This document shows, piece by piece, positions 49,840 through 61,186 of a DNA stretch of 64,000 nt. Positions within the stretch are counted from its first letter, which is position 1. Each line of letters starts with the position of its first letter. Made by a program: the position numbers and the translations under genes. The stretch covers positions 2,521,501-2,585,500 of the forward strand of contig JANUWF010001179.1 in NCBI GenBank assembly GCA_026120185.1, given 5' to 3'. The notes beneath the pieces were generated by a model. The model ran no database searches and was not told the origin of the DNA. It was given only the letters and a program-made list of their open reading frames with translations. Origin of the DNA: Voacanga thouarsii. Its lineage: Eukaryota > Streptophyta > Magnoliopsida > Gentianales > Apocynaceae.

Positions 49840-52800
49840 TCTTTATAATGGAAATCAATAGAGTATGTAAGTCTAGATTCATACAACAACCCATACTAAT
49901 AGTCAAATGTGCACAAGTAATAAAGAATTTCATACATGAAAGTTTCCATTCAACCTAATACTAAGGTACATTATCGAAAGAGGGAAACGTCTGAACCTGT
50001 TCTGTTGTCACTGTGGTATCGTCCTCTATCCTTAGATCCTTTCAACTCCGGATCCTACAAAAGGGTAAGGTAAAAGACACGTGTGAGTGGAAAATCACCC
50101 AGTGAGTCCCGTGTGTGCTAATATTTTATTAAAGAAGCATAGTACACAAAATTTTTATGAAATAACATATCATTTATTCATTAGAAATGAATTCAAAACT
50201 CTCTAATGAATAGTGTATTCAGAACTCAATAATTTTTTGGAAAACAGTGTTTCAACTTTCAAATCATTGCCACATTTTTTTCAATCACAGGCACTTCTCC
50301 AACAAAAGGTCGGCCAGTATACAAGTCCCACAGTCCATACCTTCAGCTACACGGTCTATTGTGCCAGGGACTGCACCTTACAGCATGTCACCCGTGTCAT
50401 GTCAAAACGGTGAGCAGCGTACAAATGTACCTCACCTTGCACTTAGGGATCTTTTACTTGCCACTATAAACTAGGGGTCCCAATCTTGACGTCAATCACC
50501 ATCGAAGTAGCAAGAGATTGAACACACCGAGTATACCCGCCCGGTATCATGTGAACAATCCACCATCATAATCAATAGGCAATTGCCAGGCTCAAAACGA
50601 CTATCCAGGATGACTCATCTCAATGTCCTGTCACCCTGTTTGGAGTAAGACAATCCCCGAAACTGATCAGTTTACTTGGGGTCGTCTATCTTTAACATGG
50701 GCTAGTATAAAGATCAAAGTCCTTGCTGAGTACTCAACGTCACCAACCCTGTCTGACTAATCAGGCCAGAGGGTTATCTGATATCACAGAATTTTCATAT
50801 CAAAACAGTTTTGGGGCAAAACAACATTTTTCCAAATTATGTTGAAACTAGATAAAGGGTTCTATTCACACATCAAAACATGTTTCCAAGAGTATCCCCG
50901 TCATTTTCCCCATACTCGATCACAAAAGTCATTTCCAAGGGTATTCAGGTCATTTTATCGATACCTGATTTCCAAAAGATTTTTCGAAGGTATTTGGGTC
51001 ATTTTACCCTTACCCGATTTGAGAAATATTCATAAGAGTTCCAATAAGGATATTTCGGTCATTTACCGAATACCCGAATTCCAAAGGTTTTCATAAAATG
51101 TTCCAATAAGGATATTTGGAACATTTTCCAAATACTCGAATCCAAAAAGAAACTCATTTAAAGAAATCCAGAATTCTAATTCCAAAAGTGGATTAAATTC
51201 AATGTTTTCAAACATATTTCCATAAAATGTTCCATATGGTATATAATATAGCATTTCATGGAAAAACAATGCACACTAACTTTAGAAAGAGTTTTAGAAA
51301 TCCAAGGGACTCACCTCGTGTCCTAAGCAATCATTTTCGTTCATGGCCGTTTAACCTTCGTTTCTACCGTTTTTGATGTTCCGTTGACCTTTATCGCTAA
51401 ACCTACATCAAACATCGTTTTCAGGTCAATTCATGTTTGGCCAAAAAATAGCCGACGTCCCCCGATAGTTAGTCGACGTTTAACCATCGTTTAGCCGATA
51501 GGGCCGATGGTTAGCCGTTGAGGCCGATGGTTAGCCGTCGGTTAAGAAAAACGTTTAACTTTCGTTCGTGTCGTTTTTCCATCGTTTGATCAATTATTTC
51601 ATTTTCCTTTTTCCACATCCTTCCTTCCTTCATAAACAAGGGATTAATTTCATGTTTCCCCAATTTATTTATCCAAAATCACATGAGTAGTCACCCTTAA
51701 GTCCATTCATTTTCAGACTACTTTTTGGAATTTCACTGGTTTAACACACAATTTTGTTTTACACATAACTTTCAATTTACAGCTCCGATTTGGCTCCATG
51801 ATATACCAAAATAACTGTAAGACTCTTAAATTTAATTCAGTATAGGCCGTTTTTAGAGTTCTGGTTCCAGTATCACGGTACTGGGAAAAAACAGCCTCAG
51901 TAGTTTTTACTTAGTTTCACTATTCATTCTTTCCTTAACATTCTGCAATTTTCCAGTTTGACACCCTAACTTGTTTTGCCCATAACTTTTAATCCACAAA
52001 TCCAAATGATGTAAAACCAATTGTAAAATATCCTTAAGACATTCCTTTACAAGTTCCAATTCATGGAGTACCAATTCTGTTGTCCATTTTGTTCAGTTTT
52101 GAACACAAAGATCCAGTAGTAAAATCCCGTTACTGATTTGGCACCTTTTACTATTTTTACCATAACTTTTGATCCGTAAATATGATTAACCTCAAACTTG
52201 TTCTAAAATGTCTCTATGATCCTTAGCTACAAATATATATGCCTTCTTTGTTCAAATCCAGAATCGTTACAGATTTACTGAACATAAAACCTCCCAGAAT
52301 TTTCTGCACACAAGGACAGTTTTCACACAACTTTACCTAACTAGTTTCCATAATTCACACATAAACTTCTCACAATATATATACCAAAATGATCTCCATG
52401 CTTTATATAATAACTTTACTTCAAGTAAGGTAGATCTTTACCTTTTCTTTGCTGCGTTTGGAAGCTGAACAATCCAAGCATCTTCTTGATTTTCTCTCTC
52501 TCTTTCTCTCCTCTCTATTTCCTTTTCTTTTCTCTTCTCTCTTTTCTCTCTTGTTTGCTCCGAAATTCTGGCTATCTAAAGCCATTTTAGTTGGCCTTTA
52601 TGGCCTATATATAGAGGAATATGGTCTTCAAGTCAAAGGTGCATTAAATGGCCTTAACATTTAGAAGCCCTTGATTGGTCCACTTAGCTACTTAGGTGTT
52701 CTTTGGAATATTCAAGAGTTCTATGGAATTCTTTAGAAAGTTCTTGCATGAATGTTCTTGTAACCATTCATAGAATCAACACTTGGTGAGTTTTCATTCG

Positions 52801-53319
52801 TCCATATGGTAATGAAGTGCAGAAATTCCTAAAATTCTCAAGAATTAATAGATATTTTCTAATCTTGCATGGCCATGCATAATCAACCATGATTAACTTA
52901 CTCCAATCAAGATTAGCTTAATTAAGCTTGGTTAAATGAGGTCAAAAAGGTGGTCCAACTTGGTCAAACTTTTCATGCTTGTGGGCCATTGTTATTTATT
53001 TCTTGTGGGCCCTCTAAATTATCTCAACTTATCACTACCGATCAAATAAAAACGCTTGACCTCATTAACCAATCAAATAGAAGCACTTGTCTTCATTAAC
53101 CAATCACTAAACGACACTTATTTTCGTTCACCAATCATAAGAAGCCACACGTCCCATTTCTAACCGTAATTTTCTATTTTCTTCATAAATGACCAAAATC
53201 GGGTCCGTAATGAAAAAATATTTTATTTCACTATCCAACTCCAAAAATTCCACTGAATCCATTGGTAATACTTAAATTCTTCAATTCCCTCTCTACTTGA
53301 TCAAATTCACGGTCGAAGT

Positions 53320-54813
53320 TGTTAGAATTCGTGGACTCCTAAACGCAGAAAATATCCACGAATCCCTTCCAAGAATCCAAGTTAACGATTAAGAAGATCT
53401 TAGGTTTGCAAAAGTACCTCTATTATGTGTAATCAATATCCTTCGATTCTAATTGTGCTGCTGTACGTACAACCCGAACGATTACCAGACGCTGCAATAT
53501 GCGAATGTCCTCTATCGGATACACACCGCGAATTCACTCGTCACCTGGGGAGTGCTAGCGCCTAGGGTTTGAGAGGCTTATTTTCTGGTAGATGAAGACA
53601 CAAATATTCTTAACAGAATAGCTCTATAGAGAAGACGGCTAGGGTTTTCTTAAAAACGCCCCTGAACCTTTTAGAGTCCAACCCTAATAATATCTTATCG
53701 TAAAATTGATATGATAAGATTCTGTCATTATCTTGGTAATTTAACTAATTAATTTACCGAGTCAGATTCTTATAATCTGGACATTATCTAGATATATCGA
53801 ATGTGGACATATTTCCAAATTCATTGTATCTGGCAAATTTTCTAAGTTCGATTAACTTAGACATATTTCCAAATTCATCGAATCTATTTACCAGAAAAAT
53901 AATCTAACAAGTTCGCTTATTGTGTGACCCTATAAGCTCATTTAACACTGGCAGTGTGCCCAAATCATATTTAAATGGCGTACAAGTTATAAGCGGTTTC
54001 TAGCAAAATATTATAACTATCTAAGTTAAATGAAGATCGGTGATCTCTTTGAACCAAACCATAATTTTATATTTAGTGTTTTTGTCACACGATATCCAGA
54101 TTAAGCATAAGGCACGGAGCATGTCATCCTTATTAAGCTTAATCAATTATTTCTTGATTTCATAGTAGACTGTTCAAACAAATGATATCAATATATTAGA
54201 TTGATATATTTGAGTACGGCCATGCATTTTAACAGTCTAACTTATCAAGGGGCCTATGGATATCTCTCCCATAATTGAGAGGGACAAATTCCTTCACTAT
54301 CAATCATATTCCTCTCATTGATTTATTATATATCCAACAGTAGTCTAATTTATTATCTGATTAAAGACAACTTTAGACAACGTCAAAATATAGAATTTAT
54401 CAAGTAGGAAACTATGACAAATTTAGGTTGAAGGACTTTTAATATTATTATGGCAAGAAAGTACTTATGACATATTCCATGAAGTACTCTCACAGTGGAT
54501 CATGTCCAATACAATGTTCTCTAACATTTATTTATGTTTTGACTCGATATCACAAATATCCATGACCAGTAAAACATAGTCATCAAGTCACAAACATACT
54601 AATCTTAATTTATTATTGTTCTAATAATAATAATTGATCAGGGACAGTTTTAGAATAATCATTGTATTCATTGTTGGGTTTTACTATCAAGTCACGTACT
54701 TGATGACCACAAAACAAAATGCACTATTCATGGAAAGAAAAACCTCATATTATTATATAAAACATAACGACAATAGTATAAGTACAAATTAACTCTAGGG
54801 CACATCCCTAACA
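53320..54813 (-). mobile_element. Copia-type solo LTR inside S5
   Basis: 1494 bp from TGTTAGAATTC to CCCTAACA, flanked by GAAGT (53315-53319) and AAAGT (54814-54818). S3 at about 32455 shows the uninterrupted site. It is the same family as the LTR at 8857, in the opposite orientation. No internal domain. Confidence 0.87.
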
Positions 54814-55162
54814 AAAGTCATGAACGTGGACAAAATGACGAAAATGCCCTCGATACCCCATGTAGCATGTTTTGCATCAAAACGTGCACCTTATTGCAAA
54901 ACGTTCGCCTCATTGTAATGATCAATTTCTCTTTCTAAAGTACCCTAAAATTCTTATTGTGTTAATCTTAATAGCCTTCCAAAAATTTAGGGTACGAGTA
55001 GAACAAATCTAATAATTACATCCAGGTCGCGACAAAACTTTATTTCACCAAAGTATTCGTCTCAATACACCGATCAACTTTTGTTCTGGCTGTTGATATA
55101 AATTCTCACCCCATTACAGGTAGTAGCAAATCGGGAGTAAGAAGGTGGGGTGTTACATTAAC

Positions 55163-55437
55163 TCTTGGCAACAAAGGTTGTTATGAGTTGCTATTTACCA
55201 TAAAAAAAATTATTTCTTCCTTAATCTATAATTACTCGAACCCTAACTTCCCAAAATCACTCCATTCCTTTGCTAATCAAATCAGACCACTTTGTGAGCT
55301 ATTTGACTCCTAACTTGCGGTTAGCAGTTCACTATGTTCAACCCTCGCTTTCTATATTCATGCAAGCTGAAAACTAGAGGGGGAAACAAGGAAGGAAAAT
55401 TCCTTTAGTTCAACCAGCAATTAATCTATCTTCCCTT
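55163..55437 (+). repeat. G1 3' LTR, second part
   Basis: Sequence between S5 and the CACTA element, taken as G1 LTR by position. No feature of its own was recognised. Confidence 0.5.
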
Positions 55438-55837
55438 CACTACAAGAAAAACATCAAATTAGTGACGGATTTTTCTGGCGGCCTCTAGGCCGTCACTACT
55501 TTGCGACAAAACAGCAACAAAATCAAAAATTTTGAAAACAAATTTATTTTTTTAAATTTCCATCACTAATCCATCGGTAATTGCGACGGGTTAGTGAAGG
55601 ACATCTAGCCGTCTCAAATTAGAGACGGATTTGCGACGTTTTTTTTTTTAAATTATTCATTAGTACTAATTAAATTGAAAGTCGTTGCCAATCCGTCACT
55701 AATTTGCAACGGCCTTTTTTCGTATTTAATTAACACTAAAAAATTAAAATGCCATCGCAAATCCATTGCAATTAGAGACGGATTTGCAACATCCTTCCGA
55801 AATTTAAAAATAAATTTATTTTTTTAAAATTAAAAAA

Positions 55838-56890
55838 ATTAAGCCGTTGCAAATCTGTCACAAATTTGCAAGGGATTTGCGACAACTATTCAAAATTTAA
55901 AAATAAATTTATTTTTTTAAAATTAAAAAAATACCCTCGCAAATCCGTCACAAATTTGCAAGGCATTTGCGACGGTCATTTAAATTTAGAAATAAATTAA
56001 TTTTTTTTAAATTAAAAAATAAACCCTCGCAAATCCATTGCAAATTTACGAGGGATTTGCGATGGCCATCTAAAACTAAAAAATAAATTTATTTTTTTAA
56101 ATTTAAAAAAATAAGCCCTCGCAAATCCATCACAAATTTGTGAGGGATTTGCGACGGCCATCCAAAATTTAAAAATAAATCAATTTTTTTTAAAATGGAA
56201 AAAAATAAGCCCCCGCAAATTTGTCGCAAAATTTGCAAGGGAAATAAGCCCTCGCAAATCCATTGCAAATTTGCGAGAGATTTATGATGGCCATCCAAAA
56301 TTTAAAAATAAATTATTTTTTTAAAATTAAAAAAATAAGCCCTCACAAATCCATCGTAAATTTGCAAGGGATTTGCAACGGCCATCCAAAAAATAAAAAT
56401 AAATTAATTTTTTTAAAATTGAAAAAAATAAGCCCCTCACAAATCCGTCTCAAATTTGAGAAGGATTTGTGACGGCCATCCAAAATTTAAAAATAAATTA
56501 ATTTTTTTAAATGAAAAAAATTAAGCCCTCGCAAATTCGTCGCAAAATTTGCAAAAAAAAAATAAGCTCTCGCAAATCTATTGCAAATTTGCGAGAGATT
56601 TGCGACGGCCATTTAAAATTTAAAAATAAATTAATTTTTTTAAAATTAAAAAAATAAGCCATCACAAATCTGTCGCAAATTTGAGAGGGATTTGCAATGG
56701 TCGTCCAAAATTTAAAAATAAATAAATTTTTTTAAATGAAAAACATTAAGCCCTCGTAAATCCGTTGCAAATTTGTGAGGGATTTACAACGGTCATCCAA
56801 AATTTAAAAATAAATTAATTTTTAAAAAATTAAAAAAATAAGTCCTCGCAAATCCATCGCAAAATTTGCAAGTGATTTGCGATGGCCATC
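55838..56890. repeat. Palindromic tandem array 1 in the CACTA element
   Basis: About 13 units of 82-95 bp (two short ones of about 40 bp). Each has CCCTCGCAAATCCGTCGCAA, then TTTGCGAGGG and ATTTGCGACGG, then an AT spacer AAAATTTAAAAATAAATT. Two dyads interlock in each unit (CCCTCGCAAA/TTTGCGAGGG and CCGTCGCAAA/TTTGCGACGG). Confidence 0.9.
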
Positions 56891-56894
56891 TAAA

Positions 56895-57069
56895 AATTCT
56901 CATAATATTAATATGTATATATATATACAAATATTAATATATAATATATTAATATAGCATTTTTATATACATATAAATATGTTAATATACTTTTTTAATA
57001 TAAAAATAAATAAATATACATAATATATACATATTTATTTATGTTAGTATGTGTGTGTCTATATATATA

Positions 57070-57106
<37 letters not shown>

Positions 57107-57420
57107 ACATGCATGTTAATATATATACATATATCTATATATATGTTATAATACTTTTTTAATATATTAATATATATATATATATATATACATACATATT
57201 TATATATACATACATATATACTCATATATTTACATATTCATATAAATTAATATATATATATTTTTTTTATTTGCGACAAATGCATATATGTCACATTCTT
57301 ACATATATACATACATATATATATATATTTAATAATATCATATATATATTATGTATATAAATATTTCAACTTAGTAATGTCTTTTCGCTTATTCTACTAT
57401 TTCAACATACACACACACAT

Positions 57421-57463
<43 letters not shown>

Positions 57464-57480
57464 ATCAAACTTTAAATTTT
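56895..57480. repeat. AT-rich microsatellite core of the CACTA element
   Basis: Mainly TA, TATACA and CA repeats (for example TA at 57074-57102 and CA at 57410-57441). It separates the two blocks of the palindromic array. Confidence 0.9.
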
Positions 57481-57519
57481 TTTTGTGAATTTTTTAGATT
57501 AGTAACGGAAGAGTTTATG

Positions 57520-58020
57520 AAACCCTGATCCCTCGCAAATCCATAGCAATTAGCGAGGGATTTGCAACGGCCATCTAAATTTTAAAAATTTTTATTTTTT
57601 TATAATTGAACAAAGAAGCCCTCGCAAATTCATTGCAAATTTGCGAGGAATTTGTGACGGTCATCTAAAATTAAAAAATAAATTTATTTTTTTAAAATTA
57701 AAAAATTAAGCCTTCGCAAATCTGTTGCAATTAACGAGGGATTTGTGATGGCCAATCAAAATTGAAAAATAAATTTATTTTTTTAAAATTAAAAAATAAA
57801 CCCACTCAAATCCGTCGCAATTAGTGAGAGATTTGCAACGACCATCCAAAATCGAAAAATAAATTTATTTTTTTAAAATTAAAAAATAAATCTTCGCAAA
57901 TCCGTCGCAATTAACAATGGATTTGCGACGGCCATTCAAAATTTTAAAAAAATTATTTTTTAAATCCTGAAAAATTAGCTGTCACAAATCCGTGGCTAAT
58001 TAGCAATGGATTTTCGACGA
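57520..58020. repeat. Palindromic tandem array 2 in the CACTA element
   Basis: Six further units of about 91 bp of the array 1 type. Several have AATTAACGA or AATTAGCGA in the centre in place of AATTTGCGA. Confidence 0.88.
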
Positions 58021-58127
58021 AAAATTGTGTTGTTGCAGATCCGTCTCAAAACCCTTACAAATCCATCACTAATTCACAAAAAAAAATTACTATATAATTA
58101 ATATATAGCACAATAAATTACAAGAAC

Positions 58128-58200
58128 ATCAATAGCTTAGTGGTGGAACACGTGTTCCCCCACAACAAGGATGTGGGTTCAAGTCCCGGATTCAACATAA
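58128..58200 (+). other. tRNA-like module inside the CACTA element
   Basis: TAGCTTAGTGG (58133-58143) fits the A box exactly and GGTTCAAGTCCC (58176-58187) fits the B box. TGGG and CCCG can pair around TTCAAGT. It is a better match than the LTR relics, but no acceptor stem was found. Confidence 0.55.
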
Positions 58201-58254
58201 TCTCAAAATATTCTTGGCGGGTAGGGTAGCGGGCCGGGTAGCTAATTAATTAAT

Positions 58255-58720
58255 TTTTTAATAAAAATTTTTTGCCGTCGCAAAATTAATTAATTTTTTA
58301 AAATAATATTTTTTTTGTTGTTGCAAAATCGTCGTTAAATTATTTAATTTTTGTAAATAAAAAAATTTTTGGCCGTCGCAAATTTATTGCTAAATTAATT
58401 GATTTTTCCAAAATTTTAAAATTTTTTGCCATTGCAAATCTGTTGTTAGATTAATTAATTTTTTAAATAAAAATTTTTTTCCATTACAAATCCGTTGCTA
58501 AATTAATTTATTTTTTGTAATTAAAAAAAATTGTCGTCATAAATTTGTTGCAAAATTAATTATTTTTTTTTAAATAAAATTTTTTAGCCGTCGCAAATCC
58601 GTTGTTAAATTAATTAATTTTTTCTAAATAAAAAATTTTCACCGTCGCAAATTTGTTGCTAAATTAATTAATTTTTTAAAAAATTAAAAAATTTTTGCCG
58701 TCGCAAATCCGTTGCTATGT
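58255..58720. repeat. Short tandem array 3 in the CACTA element
   Basis: About eight units near 60 bp, each GCCGTCGCAAATCCGTTGCT-like followed by AAATTAATTAATTTTTT and an A-rich spacer. It is related to the array 1 motif but without the second half of the palindrome. Confidence 0.85.
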
Positions 58721-58861
58721 TGATTATAAATTTAATTGTAATGTCATCAATTTGCAAATCAGTCACTATTTGCAACAGATTTTCATTCCGTTGTAAATTG
58801 CAACGCTCTTTTTAGCGATGAACATAATCCGTCGCTAATTTAGTTTTTTCTTGTAGTGCTT

Positions 58862-59633
58862 TTTCCAGCCCTAGAAACTGCCTCACATCTCTCCCTTTCA
58901 AAATTCAAATAAACCCACTGCTTTTTACCACCTATTTGCACGAACGCATACAGCCCCAACAGCGAGAATTTGATAAAGTCTTTTCCAAATAGTAGCAAAA
59001 CCAAACCAGCCTACCACACAAGAATTTCGACCCTCAATCTAAACACCACCTAGGCAGAAAGCAATTCAGCACACAACCTGAACCAATTCCTCTTCTCATC
59101 CCCTCTCAAAACTAAAATAACAACATACCCAGTCCATTAGACCATTTGGCCTCTTCAATTACAGCAGCACTGAAAGATAAACCTCTTTTCTCTTCTCATA
59201 TTCTTCTTCTCCACCATAGCTGACACACCCTATTCCACTCCCTCTTTTCTTTTGCTCCTTTCACTGAAATAGCACCCTGCACGCATAAAAGAAATTCTCC
59301 TCGGCTCCTCTCTCTTTTCCCACAAAATCAAGACGGCCCCAAGCCCATTACTCTAGGCTACACCACCCAAGACAAGGCAAGGACCTACCATCCCTTTCCC
59401 TATTGCTCTAGGCCACTTTTAGCTCCCTTTTTTATTCCTCATTTCCTTCATTTTTTTCCCTAAAAGACCAAAACATGCAAGGTCTCGAGTTCCTCTCTCG
59501 TGTCATTGATTTTCTTGGTTATGCACATTAGGGTGAGGCTCGTGCAACCCCTCTAATGACTAAAAGCCTTCGGACCTCTCAAGGCCACGCCAAGATCAAT
59601 CTCCTCCCCAAGTAAATTTTTGGCTCTCTTATT
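58862..59633 (+). repeat. G1 3' LTR, third part (by position)
   Basis: Pyrimidine-rich sequence between the CACTA and copia elements. Its character resembles the 2800-3700 part of S2. No open frame or RNA gene was recognised. Confidence 0.45.
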
Positions 59634-60649
59634 TGTTAGAAATAGGGTACCTACAAGCACAGACAGACAACTCAACTGAATTGAACAAGCACCGCCTATA
59701 CCCGACCAGGGCTATAACAAATGCAATTATCAAATATCAACAATGCTGGCAAGGCCACACAGTCCAAACGTAACGTAACTAAACCGAATTCAAACTCAAT
59801 AGACAAGTCAGTAGTATAACTGATAGCTTGCTCGCGGTTCTACCAAAACGTACTAGGCGCCGGCACACCTCTGAACAAGCTGCGCCGCAACGTACTGTAC
59901 TGCTGACCAAATCACCAGTTCAATAGTGGTTTGCCTTCAAGAAGTTATTTGCCCCACTCCGGTGCGATGGGTACAGCGACTCTCCTTATAGGATAAGACG
60001 GGCTCCGATCACTGTCGACGCACACCAACGGTGATCACCTCGAAAATCCCTTCAGTTCACCGGTCCCGATAAGCCTAAAATTATAGATCGTGGAGAAAGA
60101 ATGGAATAGGCGAATTTTCTCTGAAGGAAACAAGACGTGAAAAAAAAAAATCCCTAACGGCGGCTCTGTTCCCTTCATTTTTTAATCTCGCCTTAGGAAA
60201 ATTAAAATTCAATCCGAATTAGGAGACCCTAATTCCTTATCAGATTTTATGTTTTCCTTTTCCTTTTCAAGTTAGAGTTAATTGGGCCAAATAAAAATAG
60301 AGGACCGTGAAAACATGGACCAAGCCTGAGCTGGGCCGAGCGGGCGGCGCGCGCGTGTGGCATCCTCCATACCTTGGGCTTTTCTATTAAGTCTATAGAA
60401 AAATATTTTAGTATATAAAGGCTTCCACACTCCTCAATTTTTCCCATGTGGGACTCATGTCTAACATGAGTTCCCAAATGGTTAAACACCCAACTTTAAC
60501 ACCATTTAATTATGGATTCCCACCATGAAAATGGCTTCTACCATAATCAAAACAATCTCTAACATGTCAAGAACAATTCCCATTAATTGTTTTAGGCTAA
60601 CTAATCATGAGTTAAAAGTTATTAACTCCCAAAGTTGCCATTTTCAACA
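59634..60649 (-). repeat. Ty1/copia 3' LTR
   Basis: 1016 bp; TGTTGAAAATGG to CTATTTCTAACA on the minus strand. A TATA-like CTTTATATAC (minus strand of 60411-60420) is the probable promoter. A GC-rich patch with CGGCGCGCGCG lies at 60344-60355. Confidence 0.88.
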
Positions 60650-60666
60650 ATCCCCCACAAATCTAT

Positions 60667-61186
60667 AGTTAAAGACTATCTAGGATTTACATAATCTACT
60701 TTTGACAATAGTACCTTCCGGTTTAAACCACTACCTAAGTTATCCAACTTATGCCCCCACAGGAACAGATGGACTAAAGCCTTGAATTTGAACCTTGAAT
60801 GTGACGGCGTCTATTGGTAACAATAGACTATCGGCTATGGAGATAATCTTTAGGGTTGACACGTTATAGCCACGTGTCCTGATCCTGTCTCATGAGTGTA
60901 TTCAGAGAAAACCCAATTCCCTTTAGTTGCGGCCACACAACAACACTCACATAGTTGGCGATCTCCATGGATGTACTGCTAGCATCCTGTCTAAAAGACT
61001 TGATCCCATTCAGAGTCAAAACTCTTACTCATTGCAGTAAACGCACCACAGGCTTTCAGGGAAAGGACCTAGATACAATGGTATCAGAATTGGTGCCAGA
61101 TTCACTCAAACAGCTTGTTTATACCATATTGAACTGCCTTATGGGATCTCCACTTGGTCAGTTAGGTTGCCACTGTAGGTGAATTA
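60667..61186 (-). other. Ty1/copia region between pol and polypurine tract
   Basis: Untranslated on the minus strand. A 75-codon + frame at 60955 matches nothing recognised and is not called. Confidence 0.6.

Larger units (their letters stand above)
49763..55157 (-). mobile_element. S5: minus-strand chromovirus solo LTR with a nested copia-type LTR
   Basis: TGTAACACCAC to GGGGTGTTACA with the perfect duplication TTAAC (49758-49762 and 55158-55162). Removing the insert at 53320-54813 leaves 3.9 kb collinear with S3 and visibly close to it. It has the same TATA box (minus, near 52605), the CpG-rich block (51437-51545), degenerate repeats (50880-51150), the palindrome TGAGTACTCA (50727-50736), a stem-loop (50084-50101) and the 3' hairpin (49814-49839). 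Confidence 0.9.
55438..58858. mobile_element. Non-autonomous CACTA (En/Spm-type) DNA transposon
   Basis: Terminal inverted repeats CACTACAAGAAAAA (55438-55451) and its complement TTTTTTCTTGTAGTG (58844-58858), with the 3-bp target duplication CTT (55435-55437 and 58859-58861), are diagnostic of the CACTA superfamily. Subterminal GCGACGG-like and AGTGACGG motifs, the sort of sites where TNPA-like proteins bind, fill both ends. No transposase frame is present. The 3.4 kb interior is almost wholly repeat arrays: two blocks of a palindromic unit of about 91 bp, an AT-rich core and a shorter array of about 60 bp. Confidence 0.93.

Noticed and set aside
55838..58720. Regularly spaced repeats that look like a CRISPR array
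   Set aside because: The units diverge, spacers are not unique, the setting is a CACTA transposon in a plant genome, and no cas gene is present.
55438..58858. A transposase gene within the CACTA element
   Set aside because: All frames are repeat-derived (poly Asn/Lys/Ile types); no DDE or TNPD-like motif.
58862..59633. A possible host gene exon in pyrimidine-rich sequence between CACTA and copia
   Set aside because: No open frame, splice pattern or protein motif; position and composition fit G1 LTR sequence.
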